This document shows positions 11,089 to 24,616 of a DNA stretch of 64,000 nt, in pieces. Origin of the DNA: Cyprinodon diabolis (lineage: Eukaryota > Chordata > Actinopteri > Cyprinodontiformes > Cyprinodontidae); the NCBI GenBank assembly GCA_030533445.1, contig CM060068.1:33788010-33852009 (forward strand). Direction: 5' to 3'. The translations under genes and the position numbers were made by a program. Every line of letters begins with the position of its first letter. The first letter of the stretch is position 1. The notes under the pieces were generated by a model. That model saw only the letters and a list, made by a program, of their open reading frames with translations, did not search any database and was not told where the DNA came from.

Positions 11089-12389
11089 TTTCAGAGAACA
11101 CATTATATATGACCCATTGACCACACCTTATATCTAATCTCATCATCATGTTATTCTTATTTCTTTAATCTTGGTTACTGAATATTATCAACTAGTATCA
11201 TCTGATAGAAATCTAACTCCCCTCTATAGGCTGTTTCTCCTTATTAAAATACTTAGATGAGTATTGAAAAAAATCAGCTTTTGCTATTGTTTTTCTAAAA
11301 TGCAACAGTAGTAGGTGCAGCAAATCTATTTATCATTTGCAATCATGACCTTTTCAACAAATTAGCCAATCCAGTCTGCAAAATCTGTCTGCAGACATGC
11401 ATTGGTGTGAGAGTTTTCTACTTAATGGCAAAGGATTGTATGAATTTTTTTTTTATTATATCAGAAAACATATACAATTCAAATAATATAGCTTTAGTTC
11501 CTCAGTAACTGTAGCCATAAGAAGCAATAAGAGTACCATCAAAAGGCCAGATATATAACTGGCATGAACTTGAATGAAGAGAATTTAATAATATCTAACA
11601 AAAAAGATCATCCCTGTAATTCACCTCTAGACTTAAATGGCACTGGAAGGTTATTTGCATTTACAATTTAAAAAAATGCAATTTCGAAATTGCAGAGGCA
11701 ATTAATATTTGGTCTCGCAACATATTACCCTAACAGTTTCTGTCCAGTCATTTTTGTGAATGTAACATGTTGGCAGAAGAAAAGATTATGGTTGCCAAAA
11801 GTTGCAGATGCACAGCAACTACATTGATGGAACAGACCCCGATTTAAGGAGCTTTTGGACTTGTGAAGGGCTGAAAATATAAAACCTTTCAAGTCATTGT
11901 CATTGCTCATTGTTTATTTTATGTTGTCGACCTCTGACTGATAATGTTTTTGTTTGCTTTGAATATTAATATTTTTTTATTTAAAACTGTATTTATGGTG
12001 TTGGTCTACATCCACCTTCCAGGCTCCATTATGAACCAATCTTTTGATACTACTAACTGTTGACAAGATTGTGAAGCTTAACCAACAGCATTACATAACG
12101 CTTTTTTCTGCTTTCCCTGCCTCCTTTTTCAAATGACAGGATCTGACCCAGTATGCATTAAGAGAGGTATGACGGATTTACATAAATCACTTTTAAGAAA
12201 ATGTTATGTTGTTTTTTGTTGTTGGCAATCATGTAAATATGCTGTGTGATACTTTACCTTAATGGCAAAAAAGAAGGAACTAGCATCATTGCAGGGCAAA
12301 CATCTTAATGGAAAATTTAGAATCTTTTGCTATAGTCTGTTTTATTAACAGGCACTTAGGAACCTGGATACAGGAAGGACCAAGTGAAA

Positions 12390-12717
12390 CTAGAGAGAAT
12401 ATTTATTTGAGCCAATCCAATACCTGGGCTGAGCGTATCAGCCGATATCCTATACTGCTTTGATTCAACTATTAAATGAATGAACCATATACCTTGCCAT
12501 GTGAGTGAAAGATTTAACCTTTAGACTTAGACACACAAGTCTAAACAAAAAGACATTTCGTTAAATACAGCTCTCTTGACTATTTCATTTTTAAAGTGCA
12601 TCCTTGATATAAGCCTTTATATAAGCAATATTAAAAAAGGTAACAAATTCGCACAGATTCAAATGTACTTTATATCATTTGTTTACAAGAAACAGGTATC
12701 TGATCAGTGCATCTCTA
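12390..12717. mobile_element. degenerate hAT-like fragment
   Basis: The minus-strand right end TAGAGATGCACTGATCAG (from 12717) and internal words such as GTATCAGCCGATATCC resemble the GATGCACCGAT group of fish hAT elements. A matching left end and target duplication could not be identified, so limits are approximate. Confidence 0.4.
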
Positions 12718-15680
12718 ATGAAAAGCCTAAGTTAACTGATAGATCCCCATTTTAAAGGTGGGACAAGGGCGGGGCTTACAGGGTCAAGAGAAACATGCTA
12801 GAACCACCAGATAGCCACAGATGTGATCCAAAAATTTTATCTTTTTAAACAAAAATAGCACAGCAGCTAGCTGTTGAAAGATTCATCTAGCAAAATTTTA
12901 TAAACGGCATCTTAAAACATTGCTATGGTGCGGCCGCTAGCTTGACTTTTATCCTTCATAGAAATCGGCATTGCATTATGGGTAATTCTGGCACCCCCAT
13001 GTAAACTCTCGCTTCCTGTGCTGCGATTGTTCCAGACTATTTTAGACAGGAGACTGTGAATTTCTTGGCTCCCTAAAGACTCAGTTATGTTGCAGCACAT
13101 ACATTTCGATTGAGATGTGCAGACACAACGTCTGCAATTTTTATGCCCTGAGTGGCTTTTCCCCCTGTTCCTATTATTCTGGCCAGTTTGAGGTAGGCAT
13201 TTACAGCATACATTGCAAGCCTAAAACACCACAAAACACAACAATGTAGAAAACACAGCTTTTTCTTCTGTTTTTAAACGTCTTTGTGTCATCCAATAGG
13301 GACAGAAACTTATATCCAAGAGTTTTTCACACTCTGTTAATTACTGTGATAGTTATAGGCCGAATCAAGATGTCTCTAGATGTTTATATTTACGAGCACT
13401 CACCAGTAGAAGCTATTACTCGTCCATTGTTTTTTATAAGCATGGCCCATGTCTACATAGTTACAAATTTTGCCAAGTGTCCTACGCCGAAAATCAGGCC
13501 TCGGGGAGGCATGTGGATGCCAAGATGACATTGTTGGGCTGCCCAGATCTCGTCGATGCGTCAGTCATAACCAAGGCTTATCACTGATCCATACTTTAGA
13601 GATCATTAATACCTTTTTAAATGACCTTGAAGTATTGCAAGGATTAGGTTGGTGAAGGTCATTCTACTCTTTCAACATTTCCTACTTTTACAGATTTCCG
13701 TAATGTCAAACCAAATCTTCAGGTAAGATTAAAGAGGCATCTGATGATTTCAAATGCTGAAAACCTTGTGGGAATCTGAGAGTTAAAGGGGCTATCTTCA
13801 TTTTCAACCAGAAATTGATGTTTACACTTTGTAACACTAATCTAGATCATCGCAATAATCATTAATATAACATGTTAACACAGGTTAAAATGTCAATTCT
13901 CCTATTGTTGTACCTTGTTTATTTTAAAACCTGTGATACAGCGACTGTGCTCAAACACACAAACTCTATGGATACAAGGCTAAAAAGAAATGATTGGAAC
14001 ACTGTTGATTATATCTAGAATAACTCAAAACTAATATTAACAAAAACTGGAATTGGAAATTGTCCGCATCTAAACAAAATAAGGTTTTACATCTGAAATT
14101 TGTCTCTGCCAACTTAAGTCAACTGAAATTCCCCCTTATTTTGTAGGTTTTTTAAAACTAAACAACTCTTCTTTGCCACACAAAGTCTTTTCTGCTACAG
14201 CGCAAAATACAACAACTGTGTCTGACAGCTCAGGTTTCGCTTTCCTAACATAAATGGATAAGACCGATTCCTGTTTAGAAATAAACAAGAGCAGATGATC
14301 CATTTATACAGAAATATCTCATCGACACGCAGAAACACACACACACACACAGCGTGCTAACAGACTGCTTATGTGTATGTGTGCGTTAATCTCCTCACAC
14401 TGAGAGACTCTAATAACCCCCCACGGGCCAAACCAACTGCTCTCTAGTGCTGCCAACGCACACATACACACAGTGCTGGCTTAATGACATTAGCTTGGAT
14501 GAAATACAACAAAACAGATTGGCTTCAGACACACAAACACATTGAATTTACACCTTCATCTTGCTTCACTAACCAGTTCGGACTGAATGGTTTCCAAGTA
14601 AAAATCTAACACACAACAGGAAAGCTCTAAATAGGAGCAAAAACAGTAGCTAACTTATACAGAAATGGGAAGAAACTGGCTTGTTGGACACCTTTAAATC
14701 TATCAAATGGTATGTTTTTAACCCATGTAGTTTAATCCATACATACTTGACAAAATTACACACCAGGTGTGGTCTTTAGATGCAATTAAAACCAATTCAA
14801 GAGGTGAAATACATTATTAGGAGGCATTAAACTTGAAATATAAATTACATTATCCTACCAAATATTGCATCTAAGCAGTCCATTGGGGTAAATAATGCAC
14901 TGATGTTGTGATCTCAGCTGTTTGCAGCTCTAAATTAAGCTGATAGCATCTCTGTCTAAGATTAAAGTGAAAATAAACTTTTCTGAGCTTTTAACTATGT
15001 TATACTGCTTCTTAAATCCACATGGTGCATTTTTATTCATTAATGTCTGAGTAATCCTCATGAATTCTGATCTGTTACAAGCCGCTCCTACCTTTCCTGT
15101 CAAAACAAGCCAATAGGGCCCGTCTACTGTATGTAGAGCTTTCTTCTCCAGGAAGCGCCTACCTAGACCGTGCTGTGCCTGCACTGTAAAAACCCACCTT
15201 TCTCTGATAAAAGAGAGTTGATGTAAGAAAGGGCGGGATGATTCTGGTAACAAAACTGAGTTCAGCTACACCCGCCCAAAGTACATATACCAAAATGGTG
15301 CCCAATCAGCCCTCTTGCCTCACTGGTGTCATGTGACTTGTTAGTGTTACAAAGTCTCAGGTGTGAGTGGGGAGCAGGTGTGCTAAATTTGAGATACTTT
15401 ATGGGTGTAATGCCTTCTGAGACCAAAGGGCTTCCTACAAATGCAGTCACGGCTACAAAGCATCATTTTAAGACAATGAGCAGGGTGTGATTTACTCATG
15501 CTTTAGCCTTTATAAGCTGTTAAATATGACTGGGCTATGATGTGAATATTTTATTCATGAATTCAGATAGTTTGATTTATCCTCTCCATAACAGCATCAG
15601 CTACTTTCAAACATACAGGCGCAGTTTTTCCTATTACAGAAGAAAAGCACAGTGTAAAGCCTGTCCCCGTTGTTACCCAC

Positions 15681-15790
15681 CTGTGGGACTCTCCGGGATG
15701 ATCGGAGTCCAGGTCAGTTTGATTCTTGTGAGCAGGACGTCATGGCTCTTTTTCCCCACTTTGAAGATGCCTCGCATCAACACGCTCTCA
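15681..15790 (-). CDS. cerkl: cerkl coding exon 2
   Basis: A 110-nt exon encoding roughly 37 residues of cerkl, including VLMRGIFKVGKKSHDVLL and TWTPIIPESPTG. These match the conserved segment at the start of the PH-like region of vertebrate CERKL. The acceptor is TTTTCAG ending at 15791 and the donor is GTGGGT from 15680. The first base completes the split GGT codon from exon 1, and the final G joins GC of exon 3 to form Gly, so the three exons form one continuous frame. This phase agreement is the strongest evidence that they are real exons. Confidence 0.85.
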
Positions 15791-17666
15791 CTGAAAATTA
15801 GAAAAGAAAGAGATAATTTAATTTTACCTCAATCAACAAGATAGTTTTTGCAAATGTCCCTCTTTGAACTGTTTGATAGAGTAGCCATTGAACCATACAG
15901 ATAATTAATGGGGACTCTTCACTGAATAATCCAGCAGGAGAACTCCTGATCAAAATGTTGATATCAGACAAGAAGTTACAATATGCAAATGTTGAAAGGA
16001 AGAAACAGTTGAAAGAGGGTTTCACTCTATCTTCTGTCAGCTATTCACACTATTCATTCCAGCAGTGTCAAGGTTGTCGAGCACGGTTGCCAAGGTCTCA
16101 GTGAGAAAGTAATTTCTTTAAACATGCTGAGGGGTAGGTATTAAAAAAAAAAAGTCGACTGGAAGAAAAGGCAGAGCGTCAACCTAAATAAAGGTTGTTA
16201 CTGGTGCTGGGAGCAGCCCAGTAACCCTAGGATGGCATCTCGGAAAGAAGAAATAAAATGTATCTAAGGCTTCACCGCGTTCCACACCACAAACACGTCC
16301 ATATGGACTATGAAAATGGGCACCAATAAGGGCCTAAAAGGATGGGAAAAAATAGTTTTATTTTGTAATGAGAATAAAAAAAAATCACCTTAGTTTGGAC
16401 CATCAGCTTCTGTAGTAAACATTTCATCACTGTGCATTCATCAAGCTATTCAGCAGCAGAACATGGCAAACAGCTCTAACATAATGATTCCTCAGAGAGT
16501 TTTGGGAATCTGAGAGATGCTTTTCTTGTAAACTACAGTGTGAACACAGAGTGTAATCAATTAATCGTTCAATACAAATTGCCCACTGTGCTGATTTACA
16601 GAATAATAAATACACACACAGCCACAAGATGTGGTTAGCATAGTTAAAATCTTTTTAAAAATACAATAATATCATTGTATTTTTAAATAGATCATTAATT
16701 AATTGTAAAGTTCTGAGTTGGAGAAAGAAGCCATGTTTTTACCAATAAATGGCCCCACTTACTGTTTTTGTGAAATATCTAAGTAACACCTTGTTAGAGC
16801 AAATTGAAAAAGTTTTCCTTAAACTGAATTTTATAAAAGTGTATTTTAAAACAATAGATTTGTTTAGGTTATTTTCTATCAAAGGCATACAACAGATAAT
16901 TTAATGAAATAAGAGAGTTGCTAAGTCACGATTGTCTTGCTGAGCAGAACCAGATGATATTTATTTGTGATAAAAGAAATCGTCTCTGACCGCAGAAAAC
17001 AACAGATCTAAGTTTCTAGGTTTTAAATGTATTTTTGCAGGCTTACTTTAAAACGAAAGATTTTATATACACATTTTCCTAGTTGGTTTTGTGTCTGTAA
17101 TTACAAAAGATAAAAACTAGAAACACATTTCATATAGTTACTTGAATTGATGGTGTTGAGAAAAAAATATTAAAATTATTATTGGAATATGTCAAATTTT
17201 AACCCATTTTTTTTATATGTAAAGAATGTATTTATCAAGGCCCTAATTTGCACAATTTATACCTTTAATATGACTCTTTCAACAAAAGGGAGAAATATTA
17301 AACACAGGTTTTGGGCTCAAATCAAATATTTTGTTTCCTCATTGTAAGAAAAACAATTCCATAAAAAAAAAGAAAAATAATAATAAACATTTAACTTTTT
17401 TTCAACAGTCATTGATTTAACAGATTAATGTGACAATACCTAGTGCCTAAAACATAAGGGTAAAATCAACCCTAATAAGTGTAATATGCAATCTAATCTA
17501 TGGAGGATGGGTTAAGGTAGAATACTACTTCCGGTCGCGCGTTCCTTATGTCAGGGCTTTTATTTTGAAAGAGTTCCATAAGGGGCATGTCTGCGTTAAA
17601 CTTTACCGCTTTTATTATTTAAGTATCTTTTTAAAAAGGATCTGAGGAACTTCATGTACTACTCAC
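15791..17666 (-). other. cerkl intron 1
   Basis: A 1.88-kb intron with a consensus GTGAGT donor (17666-17661) and a TTTTCAG acceptor. No transposon or gene is recognisable in it. Confidence 0.7.
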
Positions 17667-17800
17667 CCCGGTTCCTCTCCCCTCTCCACCTGCTCCTCCT
17701 CCTTCTCCTCATTGACCCTCCGCTTCTCCTTCTTTTTCTTTTTCTTCTTCTTGCCGCTGTCGCTCATATCTCCCTGCGCTTCAACATCCAGCTCCGACAT
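17667..17800 (-). CDS. cerkl: cerkl coding exon 1 (start codon, Lys/Glu-rich)
   Basis: The ATG at 17800-17798 opens 44 codons plus two bases, ending at a GTGAGT donor. The peptide begins MSELDVEAQGDMSDSGKKKK, has a run of eight lysines (residues 17-24) and a Glu-rich tail. It joins in phase to exon 2. The N-terminus of CERKL is poorly conserved, so the peptide itself is not diagnostic and the call depends on the splice-phase match and on position upstream of exons 2 and 3. An upstream in-frame Met at 17899 exists, but the frame between is hydrophobic with no sign of conservation, so I prefer the internal ATG. Confidence 0.7.
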
Positions 17801-17960
17801 GTTTGCACTCCCAGTCAATGAAACAAATAATGAAAATAAAAAACAAATAAAGAAATAAGAAAAGAGCGCAGCTGAAAATTCTTTGTGTCCGATAAACAAG
17901 CAGTAAGCTGCTCAGTGTGTATTTCCGGGGTCTCGTCGCTATGGAGACAGGTAGCGGCTT
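17801..17960 (-). promoter_or_regulatory. probable cerkl promoter / 5' UTR with RFX-like X-box
   Basis: Upstream of the cerkl start codon is a moderately CpG-bearing stretch. GTCGCTATGGAGAC at 17935-17948 matches the palindromic RFX consensus GTTGCCATGGCAAC at 10 of 14 positions, and an ETS-type TTCCGG lies at 17922-17927. No TATA box was found. RFX and ETS sites near the start site are common in TATA-less promoters. Function is inferred. Confidence 0.4.
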
Positions 17961-20570
17961 CATCGGGCACGCGGTAATCTACATCCATGCCCAGTCAAAC
18001 TCGGGAGCGCGCATATATTTTGTTCTTTTATGGATGTTTATTTTCATTATCTTTTCAAAAATGATTATATAATTTAACACTAGATATACAAATACTTTAT
18101 TACCAAATCAGCTACTTGTATGAATTACAGTATATTAAGAGTAAATACTTAAAAGTTTGAATTCATTCAACTTTAAAAGTTATGTCATTAAGACCCAAGA
18201 TCTCATTTCCAAGACCTCAGTTATAGTTTAATATAATAATATATGACCAGGATAAAACTAAAATAACTCTAAAGCAGGTATAATACTTTCGTAAAGTGCT
18301 CAGAGGGACACGTTGTTGTTAAAAAATGAAATGTGTATTTGAACAGATTGGGTAGTGAATCTTAAAGAGTAAAAAAGACTGACAACCAACACACATCGCT
18401 GCTTACTGTATATAATTTTACAGAAGCTCCGAAATAATGGTGGTTTTCACATACAATGAATCCAGATAGTATGTGGCCTATTCTTCAAATTATCATTTCT
18501 ATTGTTTTGAAATATTTCAACCATTAAACACTTGGGATTTGAAGATGGAAAGAATAAAAAACGCTATATAAATAGGATTTTTTTTTTTATTCAAAACACT
18601 TTGCAAGCATTAATAGGCCATCAAAATGTATTTCTCCAAAACTCTTGAACAGTCAATATTAATAAAAATAAAACAATAAATGCATTAATCAGCAATAAAA
18701 AAAATACAAAGGTCTTATTATTAAACCCAGGGCGAATTTGATGCATTATAATGGCCAAATGTCCCCTGCTTTTGTCATTGCAGAACTAATTACACCCGTT
18801 GACAAGAGAAATGAAGAATGTCTTTCATGGCATCCAACAGTTTGATACACCTGGGTTGTTGTGTAGATGTGTGATGTTATTTAACAGACACCTGCCGGCC
18901 AATCAGGAAGCCTGGGGGTGTTGCGGTATTAATTCCATATTATGAGCCCCGGCTGAAACACTCACTCAGCATGTGTCCTGCTGACAGATGGCTGAGTTTA
19001 AATCTGCATTAATCAGTGTTATGATCAGCCAACAGACTGAAATACAAAACCCCGATCACAAAGGCTGCTTACAATACAAAGGTAATGCTCCTAATGCAAC
19101 TGTTATTCTAGGATATTTTCATGCTGCAAAAAGACTAACCTGCACTATGTATTTGCTTTTCAAGGATCTCAGTATAGATTCCACTTTCTCTTTTTCTTGA
19201 TACTGAAAAAAACTAACTAGGTCTGTGATATAATAATGCTTCTTCCCTCAATATCACTTAAAAAAAGAATAGTTTATTCCTTGTAAATCTTGTAACATTT
19301 ACAAAGAATAGGTATATCTGGGCCTAACAGAGCTCAGTTATTGGCTTATACCAAGGAAAAACTTGATAGTACATCTTGGTTGATGCCCAAGAGTTTTTTT
19401 TGTTTGTTTTTTTTTTTTAGCTTTTTTTGTGTTTCTATTTGGTTATAGCTGAAATAGCTTTAAAGAAACAGTAGAAAGTGTAATAACACACTCTTCACTA
19501 TTGCACTAGTTAGCTAAAAAACAACAACAATTGTCTAGTTTTCTTCTTTATGCCAGACACCAACCTTGGACACACACTAATGTAGGATGGTAACCCAGAA
19601 CTAAACCAGGAGTTGTGGCAGCTCAATGAAAATGGTTGTATTTTCAACTCTGGCAACAAAGACAAGGTCCAAGCTGATACTTGACTCTTTTAGTACGGAG
19701 TGCAGAATGACCACTACATCCTCTCTGCTACCAAATTCTAGAGCTGACTTCTTATGCATTTACCCAGAATTCTAAGGTTTAAAGACCTGGGGAAGTCCGT
19801 GCTTACAGAATCTGGTTTTTATGTCACTAATTATATAGGTTGCCTATTACAACCCATGATTTTATCCCTAACTTTGCACATAATAAGCTACATATTCACT
19901 TGAAACAAAACACATTTAATGACTTTTTTCACTATTTTTTACCCTAAAGCTAAACATTTAGGGAACATATCAAACCATAATATATTTAACTTAAATTTTT
20001 TTTGACAAATGAATCAACTAATAAAACTGATTATGTTGAAAAACGGCAGCCAAATTACTGTATTTTCCTTCAGAAATACAGCAGGATTGTCAAATATTTT
20101 CTTTATCACTTGAAAAATAGTTTAATTTTTTCCCTGCATTCAGTTGGTGAAAAACATCCCATTTCAACAGGGAGGGTAAATGGTGGGATATGGCCACCAT
20201 ATTGTCTCAGTTGACTTACACACACACACACAATCAAACAGTAGGACATTCGAGTGTGAGTCTGAGCTAAGTGTGTGTTTGGGTGTGGGGCTCTCATGCA
20301 TAAACAAGATCATTTTCATAAATTAAAATCTCGCCTGCAGAACGAACATCTGTGCCCCTCACACACACACACACATGCACACACCCACACACCAATCACT
20401 GTTTTGTCCTTCATAAAGTACGATAGTGTTGTTTATAGGGTTCACTCAGCAAGGAAATCAGTAGGATTTTAATTTCTGTCAACTGGAAATGTTCGCAATC
20501 CTTAAATCATCTGAATAAAAGGGCTTATATATTTTAGATTTTTCTGAAATTAGAATGGCAAACGGAATTA
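17961..20570. other. cerkl-neurod1 intergenic region
   Basis: No gene was found. It includes a possible conserved regulatory patch at 18860-18990, poly-T runs near 19395-19430, and CA repeats at 20217-20232 and 20359-20393. Confidence 0.5.
18860..18990. promoter_or_regulatory. candidate enhancer with E-boxes and CCAAT motif
   Basis: Within about 130 bp there is an E-box CACCTG (18889-18894), a CCAAT motif (18899-18903) and a second E-box CAGATG of the neurogenin/NeuroD type (18985-18990), in a block less AT-rich than its surroundings. It is about 2.2 kb downstream of the neurod1 stop codon. Conservation cannot be judged from one sequence. Confidence 0.3.
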
Positions 20571-20573
20571 TCT

Positions 20574-21225
20574 TTTATTATTTATTATCATATTGCAACT
20601 ATGGGTATGTTTTGTAAATAAAAGCTCTAAATAAACTAAGATAATCTGTCCAAACCATTGTTTTTGTAATGTTGCAAAAAAATAAAAATGAGTCATACAG
20701 GTGAATCACATTGATTTTCTTTTAATAAAAGGCTTTTATAAACATCTATCTTATAAAATATGAACAAGAGTCACATGAAATTATAACATAACGCTACAGA
20801 AACCATATAAAAAGCAAAACACTTAGAAACAACATGAACACTTCAGCCTGACACCGGCGCAAGTTCGCCTCTCACACAATGACCCCAAAAAAATAGAGAA
20901 ATCTTTTAACATTTGGAATCAGCGGCTAACCATTAGTTCAGTCTTCAACAAAATTGCATAGTTTTCTCCAGATTATTGCTCATTGATTGTTGCTTTTTTT
21001 TTTATGATAATATGGACTCTGACAAGACATTCAAGGAGCGTCTCCTGTCAGGTGAAGCGCTATAAAGAAGGTTATGGCATTGTTGAATTGCCATCATAAA
21101 GAGGAGTTAAAGACAGATGTGGACAGAAAGATGAACAGCAAGAAGAGACCGAAAGACAGCGATAAAGTGATAGTCTTCGCAAATCATGGTCTGTCTGTCT
21201 ACATCAGTCTAACCGTCCATCATCC
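20574..21225 (-). other. neurod1: neurod1 3' UTR (probable)
   Basis: The sequence runs from the stop codon to two overlapping minus-strand poly(A) signal candidates AATAAA (plus-strand TTTATT at 20574-20579 and 20581-20586), which would give a 3' UTR of about 650 nt. The true end has not been shown. Confidence 0.4.
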
Positions 21226-21785
21226 TCATGAGTCATGAAAGATGGCATTTAACTGGGCATTCATAAGCCGCTCGTGGTGCGAGTGTCCGTCAAATCCCAT
21301 CAGTTGTTCCACCTGCAGCTCACCGCACCGCGGGTTGGGCCCCCCGCTGCCATAGATGGGGGGATGGCCACCAGCTCCTCCAGCTCCGTAGTGCACACCG
21401 AAAGAAAAGCTTTTGTCATATTCGGAGGCTGGAACAGGCTCATGCTTGAAGGATGAGAAGTTACCATTGATGCTCAACGGTGGACTGAGAGGCGGATCGA
21501 ACGCCGGGGCATCTGACACCAGGACTCCATCGAAGAACGGTTCCAAGGAGCCGTATGGCTGACCTTTGACCTGGTGGAAGATGTGAGAGGGGTCCATGGT
21601 GCCGTAGGGGGGGCTGGGCAAACCGGCTGTGAGTCCAGGGCTCTGGTAGGAGAAATGTCCAGGATATGCGGCGGCACCAGCAGGGGGAAGGTGTGGGGGC
21701 ATGTCTGGTGTCTGCTCTGGAAGGAAGGTCCGAGGGTTCAGCTGAAGGCAGCCCGCCACCAGGTTAGTGGTCGGCTGAGACAGAC
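21226..21785 (-). CDS. neurod1: neurod1 last coding exon (C-terminal activation region)
   Basis: This exon supplies the C-terminal 186 codons including the stop. It starts after a TTCCCAG acceptor with GT, completing the Gly of the conserved [10 protein letters not shown] motif. Recognisable NEUROD1 landmarks follow: [69 protein letters not shown], and near the end [19 protein letters not shown]. These are NEUROD1-type rather than NEUROD2/4/6-type. The region carries the transactivation domain in known family members. Together with the two upstream coding exons it gives 347 residues, close to the roughly 356 of mammalian NEUROD1. Confidence 0.93.
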
Positions 21786-22626
21786 CTGGGAACATAGAGG
21801 GAGTGATAGGTCAGTATTTATCAGTGATATGAAGCGTAATGCGATCTATAACTCAACCCTGTCTGCTGAAGTGATGTTGAGTGGCTTACATCATTTCTCT
21901 ATATGTTGGAGTTCCTCTAAGCTGTTAATATGAGCCCTGCATTTTTGAGGAGCGTTAATCTAGAAACCTTGATTCATCTATGTTTGAAACTCTTAAAAAA
22001 AGTAAATAATTCTTAAGTTGCTCTGTCGTGTTGATAGAGTTAAAATCTGGAATACAGGTCGACTTCTAACAAACTTTGTTTTCAGAAAGGCAACAAACAA
22101 TTTGTAAGTACTATGAGAATATAATGAAGAGCTATGCACTGGCAGCAATACATGAGAATTTGCTATCTATAAAATCATTCTGGGAAATCAAACCTTAGAT
22201 TTATATGATCACTGTTTAGAATTCTTATTTCTTTATTCTATTTGTAAAAACCAAAGCAATGTGATTGTTATTAGTGTAATGCATTTTCCAATTTGTGAAA
22301 ACAAAAAAAGACGGACTATTAGTTTTTGCTAAATTCTACACTCATTCACCAACAAACCAAATCTTAAATATTCACCAACTTCCAATAGATATAATACCAC
22401 TTCTTAGTTTAGTGGTAAGTGATTATAAATATTAACTATTGTTGAGTAAGTGTCAGTAAATAAGTCGTGATTCTGAGCATTGACATCTGATAACTTCCTC
22501 AAAGCTAAAACAATTATTTAAAAAAAGTTGACATATTAAGCTGATTATAAATGTTGTGTATTTTAATTATTTATATGTATCATGTATTTTCTATTTGCCA
22601 GGAAGCCGGACTGCAGAGCTTCTGAC
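21786..22626 (-). other. neurod1 intron inside coding region (after the bHLH)
   Basis: An 841-bp intron from GTCAGA at 22626 to CAG at 21788-21786. It splits the Gly codon of the CKG/LSQ junction that is uninterrupted in the single coding exon usual for vertebrate NEUROD1. Confidence 0.9.
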
Positions 22627-22856
22627 CTTTGCAGAGCGCCTGGACGAAACTCATGAGGTCGGGGGCCTTGCCAGAGCGTAGGATCTCACTAAGAGCCCAG
22701 ATGTAGTTCTTGGCGAGGCGCAGCGTCTCGATCTTGGACAGTTTCTGAGTTTTGGAGTAACAAGGGACAACTTTTCGGAGACTCTCCAAAGCGTCGTTCA
22801 GCCCGTGCATGCGGTTCCTCTCCCGGGCGTTGGCTTTCATCCGACGAATCTTAAAC
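22627..22856 (-). CDS. neurod1: neurod1 bHLH coding exon
   Basis: A 230-nt exon carrying the DNA-binding and dimerisation domain: basic region [15 protein letters not shown], helix 1 [12 protein letters not shown], loop, helix 2 [16 protein letters not shown], then [17 protein letters not shown]. The acceptor is CTGTGCAG before GTTTAAG and the donor is AAAG/GTCAGA. NeuroD1 binds E-boxes as a heterodimer with E proteins and drives neuronal and endocrine-pancreas differentiation. All key basic-region residues (NARERNR) are intact. Helix 1 has ALESLRK where mammalian NEUROD1 has ALDNLRK. Confidence 0.95.
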
Positions 22857-24350
<1,494 letters not shown>

Positions 24351-24604
24351 CTCTGAAGGCGAGCCTTGGTCATCTTTTTCTTCTTAGGCCCTCTCCTCTT
24401 GGGTTTGTTCTCCCCGTCTTCCTCTTCCTCCTCGTCTTCCTCATCATCATCATCCTCGTCCTCCTCCGGATGATGGAGCAGGTCGTCGTCCTCCTCTTCC
24501 CCAGCTCCCACTCCGACTCCTGCTCCGTCGGTCTCTCTGTTTGCAGGGCTGCAGAGCTCATCCGACTCCACAGAGGTGTGCTCCTCCCTCACAGACCTGG
24601 TCAT
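24351..24604 (-). CDS. neurod1: neurod1 first coding exon (acidic N-terminus and NLS)
   Basis: The ATG at 24604-24602 lies 12 bases after a CTGCAG acceptor, so the exon begins with a short 5' UTR remnant. It encodes 84 residues plus two bases: an N-terminus starting MTRSVREEHTSVESDE, a strongly acidic stretch (about residues 36-64), then the basic segment KPKRRGPKKKKMTKARLQ that in the family contains the nuclear localisation signal. The final AG joins G of the next exon to make Arg. Acidic stretch followed by this basic block is the normal NEUROD1 order. I chose this ATG because it is the first in frame and matches the family's MTKS-type start. Confidence 0.92.
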
Positions 24605-24616
24605 GATGCTGATTCT

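Larger units (their letters stand above)
9544..15680 (-). other. cerkl intron 2
   Basis: About 6.1 kb bounded by the donor at 15680-15679 and the acceptor at 9545-9544. It contains a GATA microsatellite (10739-10766), CA repeats (10915-10937 and 14336-14351), a perfect palindrome (11045-11088) and, around 12390-12717, a hAT-like remnant whose right end reads TAGAGATGCACTGATC on the minus strand. Around 13280-13660 broken open frames look like a decayed transposon gene that I could not identify. Confidence 0.6.

Noticed and set aside
12930..12941. Adjacent NotI and NheI recognition sequences, as in a cloning vector
   Set aside because: The flanks are ordinary intronic DNA with no polylinker or vector sequence, so this is chance.
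13286..13655. Plus-strand open frames that might be a gene
   Set aside because: Two frames overlap with shifts and no intact start, motif or splice structure. It may be a decayed transposon gene, but I could not name one.
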